This document shows, piece by piece, positions 24,388 to 35,203 of a stretch of 64,000 nt of DNA. The translations under genes were made by a program, and so were the position numbers. Each line of letters opens with the position of its first letter. Position 1 is the stretch's first letter. This DNA comes from Phaeotremella fagi (lineage: Eukaryota; Basidiomycota; Tremellomycetes; Tremellales; Phaeotremellaceae): positions 1,984,001 to 2,048,000 of the forward strand of contig BCHU01000002.1 in assembly GCA_001599715.1 (NCBI GenBank), read 5' to 3'. Below the pieces are notes generated by a model that saw only the letters and a list, made by a program, of their open reading frames with translations, was not told where the DNA came from and ran no database searches.

Positions 24388-25699
24388 CGGCAGTGAGATG
24401 GATGAGGGGAGGGGATGGGAAGAGTAAGGGATTAGGGTGTAAGATCTTATTTGTGTATGAAGTTATAATTGGTATAGAGTAGAGTAGACAAGAGTAAGAT
24501 AGAGAAAGATGTTAGAGGTATAAGGTAATAGAGTAAAGTGATAAAGTTAAGAATGAATGTAGATGTACAGTGACTGAGTTTAGTTTATTGTTTGCTTGAA
24601 TGTCTTGTCTCAGTAGCTTTAATTAAGGTTTAGCCGCCAGTTACGCTATAATGCTACCGCGATTTTCCACAATGTCCTTTTTGGATGGCTCCTACAAGTT
24701 ACACTCGAAGAATAGATAGCTCAAAGTTGACTCTTCAGTATCCACCTACATAAGCCTACGATTCACATTCAATCCCTCGCCCCCCATAGTCAAATAATGA
24801 CTCTACCACTTACACCACTTAAGTTACTCACTAAGTTACAGTTACAGTTACTTACTGCGGTCGATTGACAGGGCGAGGCACTCGGGTGACGCCTAAGATA
24901 CTAAGGAATCCTAAGAGCCTGGGCATGGGGCAAAACCACAACTGCAAATTACCTTACCTAGAGTTACCATAACGCTGGTCGTCCGAATTGGCTGCAGGTT
25001 TTTCTCATGCATAAATCTACTTTTTTGTATTTTTCTTTGGTAACCTAAGTACTTTGAATGGACGACGCGTGGAGATACTGTAAGCTGCAAAAATTGAGGA
25101 CTGAGTCAATAAGGGGTTTCACTGTGGTGACGTTGGGCATTTGTTTGATGATGATTACAGACAAGTGAGTCAAGTTGATTATCAGACATCATATAATCGA
25201 AATAGTTGTCACCCACAGAAGCTGGAAATCAAGATATGAATACCCAAGATTACAGGATCAATCGATGATTTCAAAAAATCTGAGCAACTCAATTGGAACT
25301 TTTCCTTTCCTCGTGATGGTTTTTTTCTTCGTTGAATCAACTCCTCATCCACGATTCTATCCCCTGATAAGCAGATGTCCTTTTCCCAACCAAAAATCAA
25401 ACTGGCTCATGCTAGATACTCACATCCCCATTGTCGACTTCAACAACTATCAATCTCGGGGCGAGAAATAGACAAAGGTCCCACATGAACAAAGGTGATG
25501 AAATCGGTGATATCACAATTTCCAAGGTAATCTTTTCATGGATGCCTTCTCAAACAGCTCCACAAAAGCTTCAGAAGGCCCTATCTACTTTTGACATATC
25601 AGAGGGGGTGCAAAGTGAATAATCTCGTCTTCTTCTTGTTTCTTCAACTCTCACTATCGATACCGATCGACAACAACAAATATCAATATTACATACAAC
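24388..25699. promoter_or_regulatory. Long upstream region between PDE1 and the 25.7 kb small gene
   Basis: 1.3 kb between divergent starts. It contains AG/GTA-rich sequence just upstream of PDE1 (24420-24560: repeated AGAGTAGAGTAGACAAGAGT-like strings). A block of TTACA/GTTAC repeats lies at 24800-24860 (CACTAAGTTACAGTTACAGT). No gene could be supported; short frames here lack an ATG or family resemblance. Confidence 0.4.
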
Positions 25700-26063
25700 A
25701 TGCCATGGCCAATGGGAGGCTCTCGCACCAAAGGAACCGTCTACTCAACCTTCTGCTCATCCCCAACAAAGTAAGTGTCAAAGTGGCAAATTTCATTTTA
25801 TCTGTTTGATGACCGTCTACTAACGCTTTCATAGCCAGAGAACAGAATATCTTTTTAGCACCTATCTCGTTCTTGGTCGAGAGGAGTTTGACATCACTAC
25901 TTTCAAGCGTGCTGGTAAGGAGTCCTATCGACAAGCCCTAGCTTTGGTCAATGTTAGTGGTGGAACGCAAACAGATCTAGGAGAAAGAGAAGTAAAGGGT
26001 ATGGATGAGGAGGAAAGACTTCGGTGGATAAGAAATGTTCTCCAAGGAGATGAGGTAAAATAA
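25700..26063 (+). CDS. Small hypothetical protein, 3' end uncertain
   Basis: Exon 1 (25700-25770) starts MPWPMGGSRTKGTVYSTFCS and ends in a GTAAGT donor. Exon 2 begins at 25835 after CTTTCATAG and reads NQRTEYLFSTYLVLGREEFD...ALALVNVSGG...MDEEERLRWIRNVLQGDE. The join is in frame and coding-like (about 95 residues, charged and helical). At 26055 there is a GTAAAA that could be a donor; unspliced, the frame stops at 26063. Downstream, 26100-26310 contains a better-looking open frame (LDEVQQRAFSLLYREEG...) that is not in phase with the obvious donor. Either the third exon uses another splice site or the 3' part is not used. No family recognised. Confidence 0.42.
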
Positions 26064-26861
26064 TCCCAAAAAATTGGTTGGGTTTCATCCGACTCTACCG
26101 TTGTTGAGAACTTGACGAAGTTCAACAAAGAGCATTCTCGTTGCTATACAGAGAAGAAGGGTATCAATCTCTCATCAGAATGAGAAGAAGAAGAGGAAGA
26201 ACCAGAAGTAGAATCAAAAATGATTATGAGGAAGGAAGTAGACGATACAGTATGTCGAGTACGAGTAAATATGATGATGAACGATGTCCAGTTGAGCTCA
26301 ATGATCAGAGATGAGCAACTGCAAACCGTACCCCACTTTCACTAAATTGTCTTGAGCTGATACCAAATGCATGATAGCACTCTTACAGCTCTACCATCCA
26401 GCTCATACCATGATTTGTACAGTACTGAAACAAAAGATCAAAGCAGGGTGGCATTAACGAACTCAAGATTTAAAGGGGGAAAGATGAAAGGGGCATCGGG
26501 TACGTATATCTATCAAAACCCCTTTGGATTTTGGTCATGTAACACAATGGCAATTGTACGCCATGAAAGCGGTGCAGAGATATTCATCTCACCGCCCCTG
26601 GGTTTGAACTAATTCTGACCTCCTGATCATCCTTAGCGTTATGAAAGGAACACAACTGTGTGCAGTATAAAACAAAGGGGCGAAACGACATGTCATGTTT
26701 GGCCTAGTTGTCGTATCGATGATCATAGAATACGAACCTAGGTGATTACTGTGAAAAAGAGCTCTAGGAGCAGTGGGCAGACCGATATTCTTTTTTCTTA
26801 AAACCCATTCCCAGAGACCACTGTAACCTCACCTATACCAAAAATACAAAACCCATCGACA
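26064..26861. promoter_or_regulatory. Upstream region of the first lectin-like gene
   Basis: Holds the uncertain 3' part of the preceding gene and, at 26666-26672, a TATAAAA about 190 bp before the lectin ATG. An 81-codon ATG frame (26367-26612) has no recognisable similarity and is not called. Confidence 0.35.
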
Positions 26862-27537
26862 ATGCTTTCCATATTCCTCCTCTCTCTTATACCGTTGACA
26901 GTCCTAGCAATCGCAATTCCCCAACCCACCTCAAACCCTCTAACGAAAAGAGCGACCCATCAACTAATCTACGCCGGAAGAGATAATCTTTGTTTAAGTG
27001 TCATCGGTGGAATCAGCCTGACCGATGTCAACGGTAACACCAACTTGACCAACGGGATGCAAGTCGTTTCCCTACCTTGTAACCAGGCTACTGTTTGGGA
27101 TATCAGTCCTGGTAGTGGGAGTGTTTTGGTTGCCGTCCAGAATGAAGATGGTGTTAGATACGCTTTAGATGCTGGTGGTACTCCTGGAAATAATGGGGCT
27201 TTGAAGGTATGTACATTTTGAAGTCGTGTACTCTAGTTTGGACTGAGGAAACGCGTTAGATTTGGCAATCTTATCCCGGGATATATCAACAGACTTGGTA
27301 TTTGACCGATGATAATCGAATCGCTATCACTGGAGGTGATCAATGTTTAGATGAAGGTGATAACGGTGTTCAAACTTATCAATGTACACCTGGTAACACG
27401 AATCAAGGTACGTTCATGAGATTCCCAATATGAAAAAGCTTTTTTCTTTCACTGACCACTCTGAAGTATGGTACATCGAAACTCCAACGCCTCGTAATGA
27501 CCCTGTACCCTCACGTACAATCTCTTACAGTACTTAA
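26862..27537 (+). CDS. Secreted beta-trefoil (ricin-B lectin type) protein, copy 1
   Basis: Three exons (26862-27206, 27260-27407, 27467-27537) splice to 188 codons, giving 187 residues. The N-terminus MLSIFLLSLIPLTVLAIAIP is a clear signal peptide, followed by a Kex2-like LTKR site. The rest is one beta-trefoil carbohydrate-binding domain with three subdomains. The first has DNLCLSVIGG and CNQATVWDIS (QxxVW). The second has YALDAGGTPGNNGALK and IYQQTWYLTDD. The third has ITGGDQCLDEGDNGV and GNTNQVWYI (Q-V-W). A short Thr/Pro/Ser tail follows. Such single-domain proteins bind glycans at the cell surface or outside the cell. There is no catalytic domain. The next gene downstream is a paralogue. 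Confidence 0.85.
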
Positions 27538-28125
27538 TCAAGTGATGAAGGAAACTGCACAGCATAGTGAAGTCAGGAACAATGGTGAAGGACGATCATA
27601 CCGTAATGGACAATTAATATTCCGTCGTAATAATTCCCCATACATACCTCACATGAATAACTTATGATACCCCACCCCCTTTCAGCCGCCAAGAGTCTCA
27701 GATCTTAAAATAAACGGTTCCATGAGGTACAGTACATTCTCCTTCATTAGCGAAGAGGAAAAAGGGGACTGGAATCTGTTGTCAAGGAACCAAAAATTGA
27801 GTTGTGTGTAATTGGCACCGCCATTTCTATTGTTTCATCAAACCCATCCTTTTTGTAAGTAGTGGTACCTCAGAATCCATGAGAGTGGAACAAGACACTT
27901 AAAGGTATTGATTGATAAACAGAACCAGAAAGTTTGGCATCGCCTCTCGGTGACCGTTTGGGTGTTTCCAAGGTATAAATACCGGTAGCATCTTGTCGTG
28001 AATTTCTCTTCCTTCTTCACCCCATCCTTCCCACTCTTCGAAACCACACAATCTTTTAGATCAAACTTTTCGACTACCACGACTACCAAATACATAAATC
28101 ATAATAATAAATATAAATACCAACA
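27538..28125 (+). promoter_or_regulatory. Upstream region of the second lectin-like gene
   Basis: 588 bp between the two lectin paralogues. A clear TATAAAT sits at 27974-27980, 146 bp before the ATG, followed by a CT-rich stretch (27998-28060) typical of a fungal transcription start region. No gene seen. Confidence 0.5.
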
Positions 28126-29062
28126 ATGTTCTTTAACACTATCACTCTCCTCTCTCTCGTCGGTGCAGTAATTTCAGCGCCAATCATCAGTCCCAGAGAT
28201 ACCTATCAACTCATCAAAGCCAATCGTGATGGACTCTGTCTATCTCTTCAAGGTGGATGGGCGAACCCAGTTTACGCCGATGGTACACCAGTAGTCTCTC
28301 TTCCATGTGATCAAGCTACTTTTTGGAACATCAACCGTGGTTCTGGTAGCGTTCTCGTTGCTCAAAGTGATCCTTCTGTTCCTCAATTCGCTTTGGATGC
28401 TGGTTCTTACCCTGGTAACAATGGTACTTTGAAGGTATGAAACACTTCTTGATCGTTTTTCAGAAAAGACAAAAAGCTGATCGAAAGCGTTTACCATAGA
28501 TCTGGACTTCATACCCCGGTCTTTATCAACAAACGTGAGTCAACTTCATTACCCCTTCACATGTATTTTCCACAGTGAACTCAACTGATAGGAAACAGTT
28601 GGTACTTCACCGACGACGACCGTATCGCAATCACTGGCGGTGACCAATGTCTCGACGAAGGTGATTCAGGAAACTTGATCCAAACTTATCAATGTACAAC
28701 TGGAAACACCAATCAAAGTGAGTCTGACCCTATCCAACCAAACAAAAAGCCTATTAATCAATCTACATTTAGTCTTCACCATCTCCGCCGCTGTTATCAT
28801 GAGTACTTCAGTTCCCAGTGAAACCGTCGTTATCACAACTTCATTACCCAATGAACCTACCCCAGTCATTTTCACTTCAACAATCAGTGAACCTTCTCCC
28901 GTCATTTTCACTTCAACACCCACTGATCCCTCTGTCGTCATCACCACTTCTTTATTCAGTGAACCTTCGGTCGTCATTTTCACTTCAACCATTGATCCAA
29001 GTGGAACCAGCCCTGAAGTTGCTATCTTTACCAGTACCATCACACCCGATGCTCGGCGTTAA
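28126..29062 (+). CDS. Secreted beta-trefoil (ricin-B lectin type) protein, copy 2 with repeat tail
   Basis: Four exons (28126-28434, 28500-28534, 28599-28717, 28773-29062) give 251 codons, 250 residues. A signal peptide (MFFNTITLLSLVGAVISAP) leads into the same beta-trefoil fold as the neighbour: DGLCLSLQGG, CDQATFWNIN, FALDAGSYPGNNGTLK, LYQQTWYFTDDDRIAITGG, QCLDEGDSGN. After GNTNQ the final exon differs. The QVWYI of copy 1 is replaced by QIFTIS, so the third Q-x-W is lost, and about 85 residues of Thr/Ser/Pro-rich repeats follow (units like PVIFTSTISEPS). The repeats look like an O-glycosylated stalk, but no GPI signal follows. An extra intron splits QQT|W compared with copy 1. Tandem duplication with divergence is the natural reading. 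Confidence 0.82.
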
Positions 29063-29421
29063 GAAAGTGATATTGAAAATCATGTCAGTAAGTTTTCCAT
29101 TTTGTTTGATAAATCTGTAATCGTTAGAATGATGACCCTGACTCGACGATCTCTTTAGAGCTTTTCACTATTAGGAGCTTGAACAGTTGACGAAGGATAA
29201 TGAATGATTTGTATATAGTTCTCAGCGTAGTAGTCTCCCCCCCTACTCGTTTTTCGATAGTAAGGACAATTATGAATCGGCGTATGCCAGAACAGATCCT
29301 CGTCCAGCTGAGCATGCCAGTGTTTACTAGATTCCATCTTGATTTCTATTTTCTGTAGATTGTTCTAATTTCCTATCAAATCATTTCCCATTATGAACAC
29401 AGATCATCCCTCCAACGGTAA
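29063..29421. other. Convergent intergenic region
   Basis: 359 bp between the stop of lectin copy 2 (plus) and the stop of the phosphatase gene (minus), expected to hold both 3' UTRs. Nothing else seen; short minus-strand frames here lack support. Confidence 0.4.
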
Positions 29422-30466
29422 TCAATCATGTCCACTACTCGTTGGATCACCTTTTGATCCACCAGCTTGAGCTTCTTCTGTAACCTCTACCAACGCCGCG
29501 TCCTCATCTGTATCGCTGACAAACGTGAACAATTTGATCTCAGCATTAGCCCATTGCTACATTACAAACAAAGTCAGCCATTTCTCGCACAGCCAAAACA
29601 TCATAGACACTCACTCGCGAAGAGTTCTTTCCATCTACCAAATGTCTTAGAATATCTCCATGCGCAACCACTAGATAAGACTCATTAATGATCAGATCTC
29701 CGAAGTCGAGAATAGATTAAGGGTGACTTACCAACGATCTCATTTTCAGGAACTGATCTTAACCATTGTCTAACTATTTTAGCCCTTTCAGCTCCTTGTT
29801 CAGGCGAATAAATGCCTTGTTTACTGGCGTAATCAGGTGAAAGTAACGAAAAATCCAACCCTGCATCTTGGAAGATTCCAAGGTTCGATGATTCAAGTAC
29901 AGAGACTGGATGTAAAGGTGTATCACAGGGGTATCTTATGCAATCAAATCAGTCAGTCATTGGTGTATTGTGTTGAGGAGGATGTGTACTCACGGTCCTA
30001 CTTCTTGTAACAAATCATTCAAAATCACTGGTTTCCCTTCACTTTCTAATCGTTTCTTCAAAGTTGGATATCCAATTAACATGGTCTCCATTGGTCGACG
30101 TTGCTGATATTAACGTATGAGTGATTTTTCGGGTGGTACACTAGAAATAACCTACAGGTGATGAAACCAGTAATTGAGCAGTTTTCTGAATGGTGTCTTT
30201 TGTGATTTCGTGAAGTTTTGCGGACTGTTGTTGACCAAGTTTAGTGAGAGGGGCATCGGGAACTATACGAGCGGGAGATCAGCATTTGAGAGCCAATGGG
30301 TAGATTGTAATTTTCACATACTACTGTAATCTTGGGCGACACTTTATGAAAAGTCAACAAGACGTGATCTGGTATTTAGATCGATTACTCACTTGTGTTC
30401 AGCTTGAGCATGTCTAGTTAGATGCAGCCTTTTCTTGTTAGCTGGAGTTGGCATAAAACTTGACAT
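29422..30466 (-). CDS. Histidine-phosphatase superfamily (phosphoglycerate-mutase-like) protein
   Basis: Exon 1 (ATG 30466) encodes MSSFMPTPANKKRLHLTRHA and then QAEHN, with the catalytic RH motif (RHAQ here rather than RHGE). Later exons give DAPLTKLGQQQSAKLHEI, a QLLVSSP block, RRPMETMLIGYPTLKKRL with the substrate Arg, and LNDLLQEVG with the acid Glu. They continue with YSPEQGAERAKIVRQWLRSVPENEIV and VVAHGDILRHLVDG with the second His. All the superfamily landmarks are present and in order. It most resembles small cytosolic fungal phosphatases of this fold, so it is probably a broad-specificity phosphomonoesterase rather than a glycolytic mutase. The substrate is unknown. At least six exons; the TGA is at 29422-29424. 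Confidence 0.8.
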
Positions 30467-31121
30467 TCTCAGCTATGTTATTCAGTGTAATGTGATAAGT
30501 TCAAAAGTCGATAAATGTCAAATGGCAAGAACCAAGAAGATAAGATAAATGTTGATATCTATCAGTAAGGGCCATGTCGATCTCTATGACCTCACCACTG
30601 CTGTAACGGACCATGCCGAAGAGGCAAAAGACAATGGGTTGTGAACGCCTTGTGAACGCCTTGTGAATGACCATTTGGCAGTGTTTAGTTACAGAAGCGA
30701 GAGCAAGGTTTGAATCGGTCTCCAGCCAAAGCTTCTCATCCCCCTACATCTGGTCCATCGTTGTGTCGTGAGTCACATTTGTACAATTGAGAACCTCCGC
30801 AACTGGGCCTTCACCACGGCTTGGATATCATTCCTTCTTCGTGATATGCAGACTCTCTTTGTTCAAAAACGTACCCAACGATATGTCAAGCTGTCATGTA
30901 CGCCTTCTGAAAGTCATGTCTATGGATCATATTAAATACCTAATGATGCCATTATCGCTGAACCAAAACGGTGACCATCCAGTAATGCCGACGTGAATGT
31001 GCCAACGACGGTAAAATCATCCAACGGCTTTCAACCCCTAACAACACTCTTGCAATTCCACAAAAATCACAAAATGCTCTAAAACATCACAAACAACTTC
31101 AACAAATGACATCAAACAACC
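30467..31121. promoter_or_regulatory. Shared upstream region between the phosphatase gene and CCZ1
   Basis: 655 bp between divergent start codons. A short direct repeat, TTGTGAACGCC, occurs twice in succession at about 30638-30662. The sequence before the CCZ1 ATG is CA-rich. No gene supported. Confidence 0.4.
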
Positions 31122-33635
31122 ATGGCACCAACGATAACCCCTCCAACAACAATCCCAGCTTCCCTGTCTCATTTCGTAATCTTCAATCCAACAATTAAAC
31201 CCTCCACAACGTCCATCTCAAAATCAGAAGACCGAGATAAAGATTTAGAAGATGATCTCAACGAAGCTGCTCAGATCCTTTTTTATACTTCAAGAGAGGC
31301 TGGAGGTGTTAGTAGGGATAAGATGTTGAGACAAGTGGGTTTGGCTAAAGGGTTAATGGGATTTGCAGAGTATGTCCAGTGTTTGTTTCTTTACTTCGAG
31401 TCTCAAACTTGTTATTGATTTTCTTGGAAGCATGGTTGCGAAGGATGAAGTCGATTCTGGATTTTATGCTATACATTCCAATAAATCTAGGCTTTTGATT
31501 TACACACCTGAACCTAACTTCTATATCTATTTGGTAAGTCATGATGACTGCGATACTTTTCAGCTGGAGCTCATTCCCCAAATCAGTCCATTACTTTAGC
31601 TCACGCGATCATCACTTCCCAATCTACCACACCCAGTTCCACCTCTCCTGCCCAAACGAAACGCGAAGAATCAATCGCAACATCTCAAGGACTCTCTGAT
31701 AAGTTGTTGATAGAGTTCTTGAAGCGAGGATATGATGATTTTCGCGTGAGTTAGGTTGCCGACAGGTTGCAGACATTAGCAAAGTGCGATATTTTCTGAC
31801 AGCAAGCAATATTTCAGTTTTTACATTCGCCTCTATCAAATCTTTTACCTCCAACACCAAATCTGTCATCCCTTCTCGATAAATACTGGACAAGATTCGC
31901 TTTCGCCTTTGAATCCAATCATATCTCATCACCGGAACCTTTTATGGAACTAACGAATTGGTTAGGAGGGTATCCTGCCGTCGATCCAGAGATATCTGAG
32001 AAAGCCGGAAAGGTCTTGGAGGAATTAGAATTACAAAGGGATGAAAACGATTCGAAGAAATTTGATGTGGGGATCCTGTCTCGAGAAGGACCAATTTCGA
32101 TTCACGGAACGAGACACGACGTGTTGATTCGATTTTTGATTTCTGTCATTGAAGCCTCTTTACCTCCACCTACGCTCCCAGTGGAAGTCTCAAACAAAAC
32201 AATCGAACATAAACAATCATCTTTAGGTTTTGGGTTACGACGTAAAAAGGAAAATGACAGGAAATCAAGTTGGTCGACGTTCAGTTCTAATGCTGTTGGA
32301 TGGGTTCCAACCCTGGGCTTAGGTTCCAGTTCAAAAGACGCTTCAAGAAGTAGTACACCGATACCTGTCACTCAGGGATTGGGGCAGGATGATGTTGGAA
32401 CTGGTCAGGATAGTTCACCTAGGAAGAAAAGTAATTGGTCGACTTTGGGTTTGGGTGGGTTGAGCGATGTCGTTAGTTTAGGTGGGGTCGGATCGGTTTT
32501 GGGATTTGGACATATCAAGACGGATGGAGATGCGTCTCCAAATTCTACCACTGCCGAACAGACGTCAGTGGTGGACACGTCAGAAATAGCTGCGCCAAAG
32601 GAGAGAACGGAGGAGGACTCAATGGTCGTAACCAACGAGACTGCTACAGAACAATCAACAGTCGATGACAAAACTGCTGACGAAGAAGAAACTACGAACC
32701 CACCAGTGGAGGAACCGACACGAACGAGTATTGATCATTCAGAGAGTATCATCACCGACCTCGAAGCTGCGGTAGAGACGGAAAACGCAGTGGAGGTAGT
32801 CTGGGAAAGTCGTTGGGTTTGGGTCGCAGACAGCAGTTACAATTATCAGAAGCGTCGATTGTATTGGGTTATCGTGAGTTATTCCAGAATCGACCAAAAC
32901 TGACTTGTTACAGCGCGAGAATATTCTCACTTACGTCTTGGGCGATGATTCGACCACCTACGAAAATCCAATACCCTCAGATAAAACTTTACAAATGTAC
33001 ACACAGTTGACTAGCCTTCTATCACCAACTTCTCAACCTACAGTATCCAACCCTAAAGATATCTCCAGACCTTCAACTCCAACTGTAGGATTGAGTTCAA
33101 CAATTCGTTCTGAACATGTTGATGGCCGATTGACAGAGACTGAAATTCGTGGACCTGGTTTCGACAGTGTTTCAGCGGGTACATTGGTGGATCTTAGAGA
33201 TAAGATGCAGAAGTGAGTTATGGTCTATTGAAGAAAACACGATGACACTGATAAATATCTCTTGTAGTGATCCAAACATCCTTGAAATGTTCGCTAAGAC
33301 TTCTACATCACAGTTCGTTGTTGCCAAACAAACAACCAGACAAATTCCCATGAAATCGGCAGTCGATTCGGGAAACCCAATATCAGCAACCACGAATTCT
33401 CTAAATGAAATACGCATAGACAATAATCCAGAATCAACAAAGACTGAGAACTTGGAGAATTCTATTGAAGCTGGTTCTGAACTGTTCATGCTTGTTGGAA
33501 GAAAAGATGCAAGTCTGACTGATGCTGAACGTAAGATCTTTTTCTCATTGCAGCTCAAATAGCAACTAACGTCTGATTACCATTGTAGATGCTGTGAGGA
33601 GTTTTGCAAGATCTAGACCGGAATTCGCTACTTAG
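31122..33635 (+). CDS. CCZ1: Vacuolar fusion protein CCZ1 (Mon1-Ccz1 Rab7 GEF subunit)
   Basis: The N-terminal longin domain is recognisable: LSHFVIFNPTIKPS, a short acidic linker, then NEAAQILFYTSREAGGVSRD and MLRQVGLAKGLMGFAE. After an intron come VDSGFYAIHSNKSRLLIYTP and EPNFYIYL. Long middle exons (31944-32870) contain Ser/Gly/Glu-rich low-complexity sequence with repeats like KSNWSTLGLGGLSDVVSLGG. The C-terminal part has SGSELFMLVGRK-type sequence (AGSELFMLVGRKDASLTDAE), then after the last intron HAVRSFARSRPEFAT with TAG at 33633-33635. Ccz1 pairs with Mon1 to activate the Rab7 homologue at late endosomes and vacuoles. An overlapping plus-strand frame to 33822 is in the wrong phase and belongs to no exon. 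Introns lie near 31370-31440, 31530-31600, 31750-31810, 32870-32915, 33215-33268 and 33530-33590. Confidence 0.83.
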
Positions 33636-33767
33636 ATGTCAAACTTTATCTTGTTCTTGTTGTCATTTTGTAGATCTTTTAGGAAGATTGTATTACAACC
33701 ATGCATATCTATACCAGTGTAGAACCATGACTCGAGGCTATCATGCTCATTCAACATTAGGAAGATT

Positions 33768-34655
33768 CTACTTGTTATGCCATAACAACGTCTTGAGGTT
33801 TGTCCAAGCTTCCGAATCGTGATAGAGGTATCCTTCATTGGTATTCAGTATGATTCCAGCAAACGTTTTTTGGAGAATTCAAAACTCACTCATAGAATTC
33901 ACCATCCCAGGTTGTAACCTCTCACCACGATGTCTGAACATGTACATAACCCCTGCCCAACTTAACGCAGCAACTATACTGAAAGGTAAACTTGCTGGCG
34001 GGATAGGACGTGGATTAGCAGCTGGGGACGTGAGGGGTGGAAGTGGATGTGATAAAGGTTGTGTAGGGTATAGAGGTGGTGTTGGAGTAGTTGAATATAA
34101 TCTTGGAAGAAGTGATAGCAGTGTACGTGATAAAACGTAAAGTACGATTTGTTCGTTTATCTAACATCCAATCCCTCAATCACCAAAACACTTGGGGACA
34201 ATTATAAACTCACCGCAGTCCTCTCACCAAATACATACCAACCACCTAATCCACCTGCTATCAAACTATCCAAATCCCTCTCTTTGCCCCTATTCAATTT
34301 TTTCTGTATCAACAACAAAACTTTGTAGATCGTCACGAATTTCGCTAGATTGATCGAATGCGTTTTGGTAGCTTTGAAGATCGCTTTGATGACTTGCGGT
34401 AACGATTTATTGGAGAATAGGAACGTCATGACTAGTGCATGTGGGAAACCTTTGGATTACTGTTAGCTGGAGAGACGAGTTGATGTAAGATGTTGACTTA
34501 CGGACTTTTACACCGTAGACTAAACCGTTACGTGCTCCTTTTAGGATTGCTAAGAGATCATGATTCGCTGGACTGGATGGTGATCACTTGTCAGTGACCA
34601 CTATGAGATGATGTATTTGCACTCACTTCAGCAGATAATTTTGAAGAGCTGACAT
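33768..34655 (-). CDS. PXMP4: Peroxisomal membrane protein, PXMP4/PMP24 family
   Basis: Exons from ATG 34655 give MSALQNYLL, then NHDLLAILKGARNGLVYGVK and the family block FPHALVMTFLFSN. Next are ATKTHSINLAKFVTIYKVLL and KKLNRGKERDLDSLIAGGLG followed by GWYVFGERTA. The last large exon gives EQIVLYVLSRTLLSLLPRLY, a Pro-rich loop, and FSIVAALSWAGVMYMFRHRG followed by ERLQPGMVNSM. The final small exon ends YLYHDSEAWTNLKTLLWHNK with TAG at 33768-33770. Together these are diagnostic of the PMP24 branch of the Tim17/Tim22/Tim23 superfamily, a multi-pass peroxisomal membrane protein. The Pro-rich loop (TPTPPLYPTQPL...) is a local elaboration. It is convergent with CCZ1 (132 bp apart). Confidence 0.87.
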
Positions 34656-35203
34656 TATTTGGAGTACAAGGACTCTGATTGATTTTGCGTGATATTTTGT
34701 CAAAAATGGAGATTCAAGTCGGAGAACGAGAGTTGATATAAAATACTATCTGTTTGATCTCACCTGAGAGCTGTTGTAGCGATATTGTATCAATTGTATA
34801 GTATATGAAGTAATTAAGATGATGAAAATGAGTTCTCATTCTCATTCTCGTTCCCATTCCCACTCCATTCACTCGGTAATTTGATACAATCCCATTACCG
34901 GAAATTTGAATGGCAATCTTAAGCTTACTTTTGTACGAAGTAATCTGGATGTTACGACTTTGTCCCTAGAATACCTTAGAGGAGGTCTAGGGACGAGTGG
35001 AAGGTGTCGATCGTCTACTACAAGCTTGGGACGCGATGTAAGGCGACCACTGACCTTATGATGATCGAAGAGCGCTTGCCAAAATGAGGGCAAAGGAGTG
35101 AAGGCGAACAAGAGTGGCGAAGCGTATCGTGTGGAAGACTCGTAAAATGCATCCCTACAATCAAAATACGACAAGCAACCCCATCACTCATTGCTCTTCA
35201 ATC
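34656..35203. promoter_or_regulatory. Upstream region of the PXMP4-like gene
   Basis: 548 bp between two minus-strand genes. A CATTCTCATTCTCGTTCCCATTC-type pyrimidine repeat lies at 34836-34865. A roughly 100-codon minus-strand frame at 34869-35174 shows nothing recognisable and is not called. Confidence 0.4.

Noticed and set aside
26862..29062. Catalytic (A-chain-like) domain linked to the ricin-B type lectins
   Set aside because: Only the carbohydrate-binding trefoil is present; no second domain in either gene or nearby.
33604..33822. Plus-strand open frame as a C-terminal extension of CCZ1
   Set aside because: Wrong phase for the last CCZ1 splice, which gives HAVRSFARSRPEFAT and TAG at 33635. 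The frame is largely antisense to the last exon of the PXMP4-like gene.
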